64,000 nucleotides of DNA from Salegentibacter tibetensis. Its GTDB lineage: Bacteria > Bacteroidota > Bacteroidia > Flavobacteriales > Flavobacteriaceae. A program made the position numbers and the translations under genes. The notes under the pieces are model-generated. The model was given only the letters and a program-made list of their open reading frames with translations. It made no database searches and had not been told where the DNA came from. The DNA lies in contig NZ_JAIQZA010000005.1 in NCBI RefSeq assembly GCF_020164485.1, forward strand, positions 107,156 through 171,155, in the 5' to 3' direction. Positions 35,910 to 44,220 of this stretch are shown piece by piece. Within the stretch, counting starts at the first letter, position 1; every line of letters starts with the position of its first letter.

Positions 35910-38132
35910 TTAAACAGTGCTTTCCTTAAGTGCCAACTGCCTGTTAATTTTTAGAAAGAATTCTTCTGTTTTATAAGGCTTCGGAATAATATCGCTAAAT
36001 CCATTTAAAAAGAACTCGTCCAGATTCTCATCTAAAGTTACTGCGGTTAGAGCGATTATAGGAATTTCAGAGTTGAATTTCCTGATTTCTTTTGTGGCTT
36101 CAATACCGCTAATTCCCGGCATATGAATATCCATAAGAATAAGATCGTATTCCTCTTCTTTGGTCTTGTCTATAGCAATAGTTCCATTATCGGCAACTTC
36201 ACAAATTACCCCTTGTTTTTGCAAAATCTTACGGGTAATCATCTGGTTTATTTTATTGTCTTCAACAATAAGAATGTTTTTACCTTCTAATTTATCTTCA
36301 ACTGATGCTTCTTCTGTGATTTGCGGACTGTTGTTATTTTCAACCTCCTTGGCTTCAAATTTCAACTGAAAAGCAAATGTAGAACCTTTGCCTAGCTCGC
36401 TCTTTAAGTCTATTTCACTCCCCAGCAAACTAAGCAGGTTTTTTACAATAGAAAGTCCAAGTCCCGTACCGCCAAATTTGCGGTTAATTTGCGTAGAGCC
36501 TTGTGTGAAATTCTCAAAAATGGCTTTTTGTTTCTCCTTGCTAATACCTTCACCATTATCTTTAATTTCAAAATCCAGTAAAACGATATTTCCTTCCCGG
36601 CTATTATTGGAAACATTAATCCATATATCCCCGTCTTCGGTAAATTTTATAGAATTCCCGATGAGGTTTATAAGAATCTGAGATATTTTTAATGGATCTC
36701 CTTTTAATTCCTGCGGAATGGTATCATCGAAATTAAAATGTATTTTAGTGTTCTTTTCGTCGGCTGAATTTTTTAGAGCTACCAACACATCAGAAATCCG
36801 TTTTTTAAGATCGAAAGAAGCTTCCATGATCTCCACTTTATTGGCCTCAAGTTTATTAAGATCCAGAATGTTGTTAATAAGGGAAAGTAAATATTCTCCC
36901 GAGAATTTAAGCGAATTAAGATGTTCTTTTTGATTTTCGGTAGGGCTCTCTTCTAACAACAAGTGTGTGAGGCCGGTTACCGCATATAAAGGAGTTCTTA
37001 ACTCGTGAGTAATAGTAGATAGAAATTGCGCCTTGGCCAGGGAAGCTTTTTCGGCATTTTCTTTGGCTTTGGTCAACTCGGTATTTTTCTTTTGAAGCAA
37101 CTCGTTGGCACGGGCCCTTAAGTTGTTGTTTTTGTATAAAGAAAGCGTTAGGAGGGATAGAATAGTGATAAGCGCTACACTCAGGATGGTAGTAAGTTTA
37201 TTCACCTTTAAATTTCTTTCCTGCTCGGCATTTTGAAGACTTAATTCATTTAAACTGCTTTGTAATGCATCTACACCATATTTAGCGTTCGCCTGTTCTG
37301 CCAGCACTTCTTTATTCATTGCAATAATAGAATCTTTACGGGCATTGCTTTTTTGAAGAAAGGCTAAGGAAGATTTAAAGTCCCCGGTTTCTTCGCGTAT
37401 TTGGCTCAGTAGATTATTGGCAGTCATAATCATCCCTCCAAAATTTTGAGCGTAAGCAATATCAAGAACCAGTCTACTATTTTCTTCGGCCAATTCGTGA
37501 TTTTTCAATTTTAAATGAGCACGGGCAGTATAGTAGTAAAGTCGCGACAGTTCATATAGCTTGTTAGAATTAGAGAGTCTGTTTTTTGCTCTCTCAAGAA
37601 AGCTTAGTGCCTGCCTTGGCTGATTTTGAGTATTGAGAACTATAATTGCCCGGTTTAAATCTACGATTCCCAGGTATACTTGGTTATCCTGTTTTAGATA
37701 GATCTCTTCAGCGAGATTTAAATAGCGATCGGCCCTTGTTTTATCCAATTGAGCCATAAAAATTTTTGCGAAATTTACATAACTATAAGCCAAACCTTCC
37801 TGATCGTTAATTTCTCTTTGAATAGAAATTGCCCGTTGTAGTTCAGTAATAGCTTTATTAAAATCGTGCCTTAAATAGTAAAGTTTGGCGAGAATACTAC
37901 TGGAAAGGGCAATAGCACGCTTATCGTTTATTGATTTTGAAAGTTCTAAGGATGAATTAAGTTGCTCTATTGCATGGTCAAAATCCAGCATATTTACTGA
38001 AACTTCAGCATCGTTAAGTAATTGTTGAATTTTCTCATTGGCTACTTCAACTTCTTCGGTTTCATCTTGCTGAATTGCATAGGAAAGATTGCACCAAAAT
38101 GCGAAAAGTAGTATAAAAGTAAAGTTCTTCAT
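35910..38132 (-). CDS. TPR-containing hybrid sensor histidine kinase with receiver domain
   Basis: 740 aa. A signal peptide (1-19) precedes a periplasmic array of tetratricopeptide repeats (about 30-275) and a transmembrane helix (about 312-332, LTTILSVALITILSLL). HisKA has the phospho-acceptor His376 in STITHELRTPL. The ATPase domain has DNGEGISKEKQ and GTGLGLSIVKNLL, and a C-terminal receiver has Asp668 in LILMDIHMPG. There is no DNA-binding output domain here. The phosphoryl group must pass to a partner encoded elsewhere or the receiver is itself regulatory. The signal is unknown. Confidence 0.94.
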   Translation of the reverse strand: MKNFTFILLFAFWCNLSYAIQQDETEEVEVANEKIQQLLNDAEVSVNMLDFDHAIEQLNSSLELSKSINDKRAIALSSSILAKLYYLRHDFNKAITELQRAISIQREINDQEGLAYSYVNFAKIFMAQLDKTRADRYLNLAEEIYLKQDNQVYLGIVDLNRAIIVLNTQNQPRQALSFLERAKNRLSNSNKLYELSRLYYYTARAHLKLKNHELAEENSRLVLDIAYAQNFGGMIMTANNLLSQIREETGDFKSSLAFLQKSNARKDSIIAMNKEVLAEQANAKYGVDALQSSLNELSLQNAEQERNLKVNKLTTILSVALITILSLLTLSLYKNNNLRARANELLQKKNTELTKAKENAEKASLAKAQFLSTITHELRTPLYAVTGLTHLLLEESPTENQKEHLNSLKFSGEYLLSLINNILDLNKLEANKVEIMEASFDLKKRISDVLVALKNSADEKNTKIHFNFDDTIPQELKGDPLKISQILINLIGNSIKFTEDGDIWINVSNNSREGNIVLLDFEIKDNGEGISKEKQKAIFENFTQGSTQINRKFGGTGLGLSIVKNLLSLLGSEIDLKSELGKGSTFAFQLKFEAKEVENNNSPQITEEASVEDKLEGKNILIVEDNKINQMITRKILQKQGVICEVADNGTIAIDKTKEEEYDLILMDIHMPGISGIEATKEIRKFNSEIPIIALTAVTLDENLDEFFLNGFSDIIPKPYKTEEFFLKINRQLALKESTV

Positions 38133-38173
38133 TCGGGGGAATTCAGCTAAACGCTTAATCGTGTTAAATATAG

Positions 38174-39181
38174 CTATTTATCATTAATCATTGAAATTAA
38201 ATCGATAAGACGACTCGAATATCCGATTTCATTATCATACCAGCCAATAATTTTAACTAATTTTCCACTAATTACAGAAGTCATTTGCGCATCAAAAATA
38301 CACGAATGCGGATTATTGTTAATATCTATGGAAACAATTGGATCTTCGGTATAGCTAAGAATTCCTTTTAAGGAGGTTTCTGAAGCTTTCTTAAAAAGCG
38401 CGTTAATCGCCTCAATACTGGTTTCCTTACTCACATTTAAGGTCATATCGGTTAAAGAACCATTCGGTACAGGCACTCGAATTCCGCAGCCGCCAATAAC
38501 ATCGCTAATATCGGGAAAAATACCGGTTAAGGCTTTTGCTGCTCCTGTAGTGGTAGGAATTATTGATTGTCCCGCTGCCCGGCTTCTTCTTAGGTCACGA
38601 TGAGGCTTATCGTGCAGACTTTGGTCTGAAGTATAAGAATGTATCGTAGTAATATATGCCTGCTCTACCTTAAAGTTTTCATGAATTAATTTTAGCATCG
38701 GAGCTGCATTATTGGTGGTGCAGCTGGCGTTCGAAATTATTTTCTCACTACCGTCAAGAATATGCTCATTTACTCCCAGGACCACCATTTTTATCTCATC
38801 GTCTTCTGGGGGAACAGATAAAATCACTTTTTTCGCACCATTATTAATATGATGCTGAAGATCTTTTGAAGTTTTAAATTTTCCGGTAGATTCTACTACT
38901 GTATCAACTTTATATTTACTCCAATCTGTATTTTTTGGGTGGGACGTATTTAATAGTGGAATTGATAAGCCATTTACGATAATATTATTTCCTTCAGAAA
39001 AAATTTCAGCGGGGGAAACGCCGTGAATACTATCGTATTTTAGTAAATGTGCAAGGGTTTTAGCATCGGCAAGGTCGTTTATTGCAACAACCTTTATGCT
39101 TTTATTTTCGATTAAAAGCCTAAAAAGGCTACGCCCAATACGGCCAAAACCGTTTATGGCAATATTGATGCTTTTATTCAT
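38174..39181 (-). CDS. gap: Type I glyceraldehyde-3-phosphate dehydrogenase
   Basis: 335 aa, cytoplasmic. It oxidises glyceraldehyde-3-phosphate to 1,3-bisphosphoglycerate in glycolysis. The NAD motif is INGFGRIGRSLFRLL (about 9-23), and the catalytic Cys154 is in SNASCTTNN. The phosphate-site residues lie in RRSRAAGQSIIPTTTGAAKA, and WYDNEIGYSSRL is near the C-terminus. It lies 16 bases after lipA and is probably co-transcribed with it. Confidence 0.96.
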   Translation of the reverse strand: MNKSINIAINGFGRIGRSLFRLLIENKSIKVVAINDLADAKTLAHLLKYDSIHGVSPAEIFSEGNNIIVNGLSIPLLNTSHPKNTDWSKYKVDTVVESTGKFKTSKDLQHHINNGAKKVILSVPPEDDEIKMVVLGVNEHILDGSEKIISNASCTTNNAAPMLKLIHENFKVEQAYITTIHSYTSDQSLHDKPHRDLRRSRAAGQSIIPTTTGAAKALTGIFPDISDVIGGCGIRVPVPNGSLTDMTLNVSKETSIEAINALFKKASETSLKGILSYTEDPIVSIDINNNPHSCIFDAQMTSVISGKLVKIIGWYDNEIGYSSRLIDLISMINDK

Positions 39182-39197
39182 TTAGTTCAGGAAAAAC

Positions 39198-40076
39198 TTA
39201 GTCGATATGTTTGTGTGCTTTGTAGGAAGAACGAACAAGGGCGCTACTTTCTACGTGACGGAATCCAAGATCAAGGCCAATAGCCTCGTATTTCTTAAAC
39301 TGGTCTGGAGTGATAAATTGCTTTACCGGTAAGTGCTTTTTGCTGGGTTGCAGATACTGGCCAATGGTTACCACATCTACATCCACACTTCTAAGGTCAT
39401 GCAGAGTTTGGATTACTTCGTCTTCCTTTTCACCCAGGCCGAGCATAATTCCAGATTTGGTTCTGTTAATTCCCTGTTGCTTTAGGTAGCGAAGTACCTC
39501 AAGACTACGATCGTATTTTGCCTGAATCCTCACTTCACGAGTCAACCTTCTAACGGTTTCCATGTTGTGGGACACTACTTCTGGCATAACTTCTACGATG
39601 CGATCTAAATTACGCTCATTCCCCTGAAAGTCGGGAACAAGTGTTTCTAAAGTAGTTTCAGGGTTCATTCTGCGAATGGCCTTTACGGTTTCAGCCCAAA
39701 TTATAGATCCCATATCTTTAAGATCGTCGCGATCTACACTGGTTACGACGGCATGCTTAATGCCCATTATTTTAATAGAACGGGCTACTTTTTCGGGTTC
39801 ATCCCAGTCTACCGTTTCCGGGCGGCCGGTTTTTACACCGCAAAATCCGCAGGAACGGGTACAAACATTCCCTAAAATCATAAAGGTAGCGGTACCTTCA
39901 CTCCAACATTCACCCATATTTGGGCAGCTTCCCGAAGTACAAATGGTATGTAAATCATATTTGTCTACCAGGCTTCGAAGTTCGGTATATTTTTTACCGG
40001 TTGGAAGTTTTACCCTTAACCATTTTGGTTTGGCTTTTGGCTTTTCTTTTACGGGGCTTATAGTGTCTGTACTCAT
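39198..40076 (-). CDS. lipA: Lipoyl synthase
   Basis: A 292-aa radical-SAM enzyme inserting two sulfurs into octanoyl groups on lipoyl domains. It carries both [4Fe-4S] motifs: the auxiliary cluster [13 protein letters not shown], and the SAM cluster [10 protein letters not shown] (CxxxCxxC). VTSVDRDDL and SGIMLGLGE are also typical. It precedes gap and follows the sigma-factor gene, which ends 79 bases upstream. Confidence 0.97.
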   Translation of the reverse strand: MSTDTISPVKEKPKAKPKWLRVKLPTGKKYTELRSLVDKYDLHTICTSGSCPNMGECWSEGTATFMILGNVCTRSCGFCGVKTGRPETVDWDEPEKVARSIKIMGIKHAVVTSVDRDDLKDMGSIIWAETVKAIRRMNPETTLETLVPDFQGNERNLDRIVEVMPEVVSHNMETVRRLTREVRIQAKYDRSLEVLRYLKQQGINRTKSGIMLGLGEKEDEVIQTLHDLRSVDVDVVTIGQYLQPSKKHLPVKQFITPDQFKKYEAIGLDLGFRHVESSALVRSSYKAHKHID

Positions 40077-40155
40077 AGCAAAAATCTAGGTCTCAAAGAT
40101 ACAATAATCTAATGAACTGCATAAATTAGACTGTTAAGTCGGTGATAACTTACAT

Positions 40156-40722
40156 CTATTTTCGGCCTTCAATAATATCGGCGAGTAACTTTTTGGCTCT
40201 CAGAAGTTTAATTTTCACATTATTCATAGGTTCATCCAGGCTTTCGGCGATCTCTTTATAAGATTTCTCCTGAAAATACCTGAGGTTGATCACTTCCTGG
40301 TAATGTGGCTTCAGTTGTTTAATATCGGTGAGCAATTGCGCTAAATGCTGCTCACTAATCAGTTTGTCTTCAATGGTAGGGGTTTCATCAGCAATGCGGT
40401 AAACTTTTTCATTTTGATCTGAAGTAGTTTGAGACCTGATAGAAGACTTATTCTTCCGAAGCATATCTACGTGAATATTCTTTGAAATGGCAATAAGCCA
40501 GGTGTTAAAAGAATAATCTTCATCAAAAGTATCAATCTTTTTAAAAGCTTTGGAAAAGGTTTGAATGGTAATATCTTCAGATTCATATTCGTTTCCGGTT
40601 TTTTTAAGCTGAAATCCGTAGACGTTATCCCAGAAAGTATCCAGCAAATAATTAAAAGCTAACTGGCTCCCGTTTTTGGCGGCCTTAATTTTGGTAAGAA
40701 GCAATTCCTGATTTATTTCCAA
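40156..40722 (-). CDS. ECF-type RNA polymerase sigma factor
   Basis: A sigma-70 family member with region 2 (FNYLLDTFWDNVYGF; DITIQTFSKAFKKI; FNTWLIAISKNIHVDMLRK) and region 4 (IKQLKPHYQEVINLRYFQ; SYKEIAESLDEPMNNVKIKLLRAKK). I start it at the TTG at 40722 (188 aa), because LEINQELLLTKIKAAK is where homologous proteins begin. An ATG at 40806 would add 28 non-homologous residues inside the glycosyltransferase gene. The 10-base overlap suggests translational coupling. No anti-sigma factor is nearby. Confidence 0.85.
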   Translation of the reverse strand: MEINQELLLTKIKAAKNGSQLAFNYLLDTFWDNVYGFQLKKTGNEYESEDITIQTFSKAFKKIDTFDEDYSFNTWLIAISKNIHVDMLRKNKSSIRSQTTSDQNEKVYRIADETPTIEDKLISEQHLAQLLTDIKQLKPHYQEVINLRYFQEKSYKEIAESLDEPMNNVKIKLLRAKKLLADIIEGRK

Positions 40723-41816
40723 TGCGTAGGTTTTGAAACGCTGTTTGCTATAAATATGCCAAATTGGGTAAATATTAAAAATACCTCTAAAAACGGAAAT
40801 AACCAAACCACATCGGTCTCCTGAAGTTTTTGTGCCGATTTAGCGTAAACTATTGCCTGAACCAACAAAACCAGACCTGTAACCCCTAAAACCATTTGCC
40901 ATTGATACTGAAGTATTAATAAAACAGCCAGTAAGATCCAGAAAAAGAATCGGGAAGCATAAAATAATCCCAGTAAAATTTTGTCTTTTATTTTATAAAA
41001 TCCTGCCACTGAAGCATGTCTTCTTTTTTGATGAAGCCAGGATTTTAAATCTTTTTTCGGAATACTTCGCGTGCTGGCTTCAGGATGATGACATATAAAG
41101 GTGTTGTTTTCATTTCCGCCTTCGTTCACAAAAAGATCATCGTCGCCAGATCGCAGGTGTAAATGACTTGCAAATCCTTTTTGATCGTAAAATTGTTTGG
41201 AAGTATAAGCAAGGTTCCTGCCTACACCCATATAAGGATTTCCCAATTTTGCATAGGAAAAATATTGAATTGCAGTGAGCAAGGTTTCAAAGCGAATGAG
41301 TTTATTTAGTAGTGAACTGCTGTTTTTAAAATAGCCTCCATAACCTAAAACAATACTTTTTTCTTCCTGAAATCCAGAAGCCATATGCGTAATCCAGTTT
41401 CGGCTTTGCGGCGCGCAATCTGCATCGGTAAAGATTAGATATGCATTTTTGGCTTTTTTAATCCCAAGGGTGAGTGCGTACTTTTTATTTGCCCAAAAAG
41501 CTTCATTATTTTGAACATTTACCAGTTTCACTCTACCATCAAGTGCCTGGAAGTTTTCAATAACTTCTAAGGTTTTATCTACTGAAGCATCATTAATAAT
41601 AATAACTTCATAATCGGGGTAATTTTGATCGAGAATAGGAGGGAGGAAGTTTTTAAGGTTTTCGGCTTCATTTTTTGCACAAACAATAACCGAAACCGGC
41701 AAATTCACCGTACCTGGAATTTTACTTTTATCTCCTGCAAACGAGAAGAAGGCCAGGTAAAAGGCCAATATAATTAAGGAAAATAAAAAGAAAAATCCCA
41801 GTAGAAGTGTTGCCAT
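40713..41816 (-). CDS. Membrane-bound family 2 glycosyltransferase
   Basis: 367 aa. An N-terminal membrane helix precedes a GT-A domain with VSVIVCAKNEAENL, the DxD motif TDADCAP, and the acceptor-side LHQKRRHASV. Two or three C-terminal membrane helices follow. It should act at the inner membrane, transferring a sugar to a lipid or polysaccharide; the acceptor cannot be told. It is downstream of two tiny genes and overlaps the sigma-factor gene, so the four form an operon. Confidence 0.9.
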   Translation of the reverse strand: MATLLLGFFFLFSLIILAFYLAFFSFAGDKSKIPGTVNLPVSVIVCAKNEAENLKNFLPPILDQNYPDYEVIIINDASVDKTLEVIENFQALDGRVKLVNVQNNEAFWANKKYALTLGIKKAKNAYLIFTDADCAPQSRNWITHMASGFQEEKSIVLGYGGYFKNSSSLLNKLIRFETLLTAIQYFSYAKLGNPYMGVGRNLAYTSKQFYDQKGFASHLHLRSGDDDLFVNEGGNENNTFICHHPEASTRSIPKKDLKSWLHQKRRHASVAGFYKIKDKILLGLFYASRFFFWILLAVLLILQYQWQMVLGVTGLVLLVQAIVYAKSAQKLQETDVVWLFPFLEVFLIFTQFGIFIANSVSKPTHWK

Positions 41817-41821
41817 TTAAT

Positions 41822-42028
41822 CTAATTAGCCTTCTTTTCCCCTGAGCAATCAGACATTTCATCGGGTAATTTCCCACAGAAACTGCAGGCTTCCCCTTCT
41901 TTATTTAGAAACGGACTTTGGCTGGCGCAGGTTCCTGCAAATTTACCGTCTTTCTTTCCCCATATTTTTATGGCGATTCCGGCAAATGCCAGTCCTAAAA
42001 GTAAAATTGTTATTAATAATAATTGCAT
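41822..42028 (-). CDS. Small Cys-containing membrane protein, NqrM-like, 68 aa
   Basis: One N-terminal helix (LLLITILLLGLAFAGIAIKIW) is followed by a Cys motif: GTCASQSP, then ACSFCG, then DCSG (four Cys in total). The layout resembles NqrM/DUF539, the small protein that helps mature the iron centre of Na+-NQR. That assignment is tentative because the Cys spacing is not identical and no nqr gene is in the window. It ends 5 bases before the glycosyltransferase gene. Confidence 0.65.
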   Translation of the reverse strand: MQLLLITILLLGLAFAGIAIKIWGKKDGKFAGTCASQSPFLNKEGEACSFCGKLPDEMSDCSGEKKAN

Positions 42029-42030
42029 AG

Positions 42031-42156
42031 CTATCTTTTTTCTAAAGCCTCTTTCTTAAGATAAGACTTTTTGTTTGGAACATATTCCCGAACCTTTTCG
42101 GGTAATACATTTGCAAAAATAACAATAAATTGACGTTTGGGAAAATCCATAGGCAT
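42031..42156 (-). CDS. Small hypothetical protein, 41 aa
   Basis: The frame MPMDFPKRQFIVIFANVLPE continues with KVREYVPNKKSYLKKEALEKR and stops 2 bases before the next gene's ATG. The hydrophobic patch FIVIFANVL is too short for a sure membrane span, and the tail is strongly basic. The tight spacing to the NqrM-like gene supports real translation. The start could also be the ATG two codons on (42150). Function unknown. Confidence 0.55.
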   Translation of the reverse strand: MPMDFPKRQFIVIFANVLPEKVREYVPNKKSYLKKEALEKR

Positions 42157-42262
42157 ATTAGCATAAGCTTTGCATAATTTAACTAAAATTTAATCGTAAA
42201 CCGCTGTTTATGTCAGGTTTAGGTAATAAATTAGATAGGTTAAACCACTAAAAACTAAATTT

Positions 42263-42883
42263 ATGAAAACCAAGATTGTATTAATATTACTGGCTTTATT
42301 TGCTTTCAGTTTTACTTCTTGCGAAGATTCTAAGAAAAAAGAACAGGAAAAAGCACAAATGGAGCAGGAAGAAGCCAAACGTCAGGCTGAAATGAAAGCT
42401 GAAGAAGAACGTATGGAAATGGAATCTAACAGTATTGCCGCTAAAGCAATGGCAACCGATTCCTTGAGTACCTTAGTAAGCGCGCTGCAAAACGCAAATT
42501 TAGTTGCTACTTTTGTTGAAAATGAAGGTCCATATACCGTTTTTGCACCTACAAATAGTGCCTTTGAAAAGGTTGATCAGGCCACTATGGACGAATTGAT
42601 GAAAAGCGAAAATAAAGATCAATTAGCCACGGTGCTAAAATATCACGTAGTTGATGACGAAATTACAGCCTCAGATTTGAGCCAGATGATAGAGGATGGA
42701 GACGGCGAGGCAAGCTTTTCTACTATGGACGGGGGAGAACTTAAAGCCATGATGGAGGGTGATAATATTGTTCTTCAGGATGAAAATGGAAATAAAGCAA
42801 TCATTATAGCTACAGATATTGAGGCTTCAAATGGTATAGTTCATATGATTGATGGTGTTGTTATGAAGAAAAAAGCTTCATAA
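42263..42883 (+). CDS. Fasciclin-domain lipoprotein
   Basis: 206 aa. The lipobox FSFTSC places Cys20 at the lipidated end. A highly charged Lys/Glu/Met helix (about 25-65) is followed by a fasciclin (FAS1) domain (about 68-204). FAS1 marks are TLVSALQNANLVATF, GPYTVFAPTNSAFEKV (H1 box) and NGIVHMIDGVVM (H2 box). FAS1 lipoproteins mediate adhesion or matrix contacts in other bacteria; here the role is inferred. It is monocistronic with a strong terminator. Confidence 0.93.
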   Translation: MKTKIVLILLALFAFSFTSCEDSKKKEQEKAQMEQEEAKRQAEMKAEEERMEMESNSIAAKAMATDSLSTLVSALQNANLVATFVENEGPYTVFAPTNSAFEKVDQATMDELMKSENKDQLATVLKYHVVDDEITASDLSQMIEDGDGEASFSTMDGGELKAMMEGDNIVLQDENGNKAIIIATDIEASNGIVHMIDGVVMKKKAS

Positions 42884-42916
42884 ATAGCATTTTAGATATT
42901 GGATGATGTAATATAT

Positions 42917-42945
42917 CCGCCGGCGATTTAGCCGGCGGTTTTTTT
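42917..42945 (+). terminator. Rho-independent terminator of the fasciclin gene
   Basis: CCGCCGGC (42917-42924) and GCCGGCGG (42931-42938) form a GC-rich 8-bp stem with loop GATTTA and T7. Confidence 0.9.
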
Positions 42946-42957
42946 GGAATTATTTAA

Positions 42958-42994
42958 ATAAAAAAGCTTCATTTTCCCTAAGGAAAATGAAGCT
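42958..42994 (-). terminator. Strong minus-strand terminator beyond the TPP riboswitch
   Basis: AGCTTCATTTTCC (42965-42977) and its exact complement (42982-42994) form a 13-bp stem. T6 follows on the minus strand only. It ends transcription coming from the murB/riboswitch side, before any gene is reached. Confidence 0.85.
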
Positions 42995-42999
42995 CACTC

Positions 43000-43022
43000 T
43001 AAAAAAGACACTAAAGTCTTTT
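43000..43022 (-). terminator. Hairpin terminator directly behind the TPP aptamer
   Basis: On the minus strand AAAAGAC, loop TTTAGT, GTCTTTT is followed by further T. It starts 6 bases after the aptamer's P1 helix, the place of a riboswitch expression platform. Confidence 0.65.
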
Positions 43023-43027
43023 AAGAT

Positions 43028-43101
43028 TCAATATTTCCTACGCTGGAATTAACCAGATCAGGTTTTGCGGGTATATCTCAGCCTAAGCACCCCGATATTG
43101 A
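43028..43101 (-). promoter_or_regulatory. TPP riboswitch (THI element), orphan
   Basis: Read on the minus strand, the conserved core is GGGGTGC, GGCTGAGA, ACCCG, ACCTGATCTGG, TAAT and CCAGCGTAGG, in the right order and spacing. P1 is a perfect 7-bp helix, TCAATAT with ATATTGA. The optional P3a extension is absent. TPP riboswitches normally sit in front of thiamine synthesis or transport genes. Here only two terminators follow, and then the opposite-strand fasciclin gene. Upstream lies the 3' end of murB, 100 bases away. Confidence 0.93.
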
Positions 43102-43201
43102 TCTTATAAAGATAAGATTATTATTCGGCGTAAAATGCTAATTTTAAGCCAAATAAGAGTGTTGTTTTGTAGGTTGAACGTTAATTTTTTTCCTACAGAA
43201 A

Positions 43202-44215
43202 TTAAAATATGTTTACTTCCGGTTCTAATTTGATCTTGTATTTCTTATAGATCTTATCCTGAATTTCTTTAGAAAGAGCTAAAATTTCTTCCCCGGTCGC
43301 GTTCCCGTAATTTACTAAAACCAGCGCCTGATTTTTATGTACCCCTGCATCTCCCTGACGGTAACCTTTTAAGTCGGCCTGATCTATTAACCAACCTGCA
43401 GGAATTTTAATGTTATTTGCCTGCAAGGCATAAAATGGCATTTCAGGAAATTGTTTTTGTAGTTTTTTGAATTCAGTTTCTTTAATAACCGGATTTTTAA
43501 AAAAGCTACCGCTATTTCCCAGTTCTCTTGGATCTGGTAATTTTTCCTGCCGAATACTTATCACGGCATCCGAAACATTTTTAATAGTAGGTTCTTTGAT
43601 CTCATTTTTATCCAGTTCAGCCTGAATCGCACCGTAAGAAGTGCTTAATTGATGATTTCTTTTACTTAATCTAAAATTAACCGAAGTGATAATATATTCT
43701 CCCTTCAGTTTATCTTTAAAAACAGAGTTCCGATAATCGAATTCACATTTTTCCAGACTAAAAGTTTCAATCTCGAGGGTTTGAATGCGCAGAGCCTCGC
43801 AAGATTCAAAAGTATCCTTAAGTTCAACGCCATAGGCCCCAATATTCTGTACCGGTGCGGTACCTACGTTCCCTGGGATTAAAGAAAGGTTTTCTAACCC
43901 GCCGTAACCTTTTTCTATACAATAAAGAACAAATTGGTGCCAGTTTTCGCCGGCACCAACTTTTAAAACCACTTCATCCCGACTTTCAGAAATAAGTTCT
44001 ATTCCCTTTAAGCCAATATGAATAACGGTTTTATCTATATTCTGGGTAAGCAACATATTACTGCCGCCTCCCAGTACAAAAATTTCTGAAACATAGGTTT
44101 GCTGTAAAACATTACGTAGTTCTTCGGTAGAATGTACCGAGATAAATTTCCTGGCCTTAACATCTACTCCAAAAGTATTATGTTCTTTCAGTGAAAAATT
44201 TTCAGCAACCTGCAT
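43202..44215 (-). CDS. murB: UDP-N-acetylmuramate dehydrogenase (UDP-N-acetylenolpyruvoylglucosamine reductase)
   Basis: 337-aa FAD enzyme reducing UDP-GlcNAc-enolpyruvate with NADPH to give UDP-MurNAc for peptidoglycan. FAD-binding parts are EIFVLGGGSNMLL and GLENLSLIPGNVGTAPVQNIGAYG. The catalytic Ser is in ELGNSGSFFKNP, and RNSVFK with EFDYR is typical of the E. coli-like type I enzyme, fitting the length. It begins 5 bases after the aminotransferase gene, so the two form an operon. Confidence 0.96.
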   Translation of the reverse strand: MQVAENFSLKEHNTFGVDVKARKFISVHSTEELRNVLQQTYVSEIFVLGGGSNMLLTQNIDKTVIHIGLKGIELISESRDEVVLKVGAGENWHQFVLYCIEKGYGGLENLSLIPGNVGTAPVQNIGAYGVELKDTFESCEALRIQTLEIETFSLEKCEFDYRNSVFKDKLKGEYIITSVNFRLSKRNHQLSTSYGAIQAELDKNEIKEPTIKNVSDAVISIRQEKLPDPRELGNSGSFFKNPVIKETEFKKLQKQFPEMPFYALQANNIKIPAGWLIDQADLKGYRQGDAGVHKNQALVLVNYGNATGEEILALSKEIQDKIYKKYKIKLEPEVNIF

Positions 44216-44220
44216 AAGAA

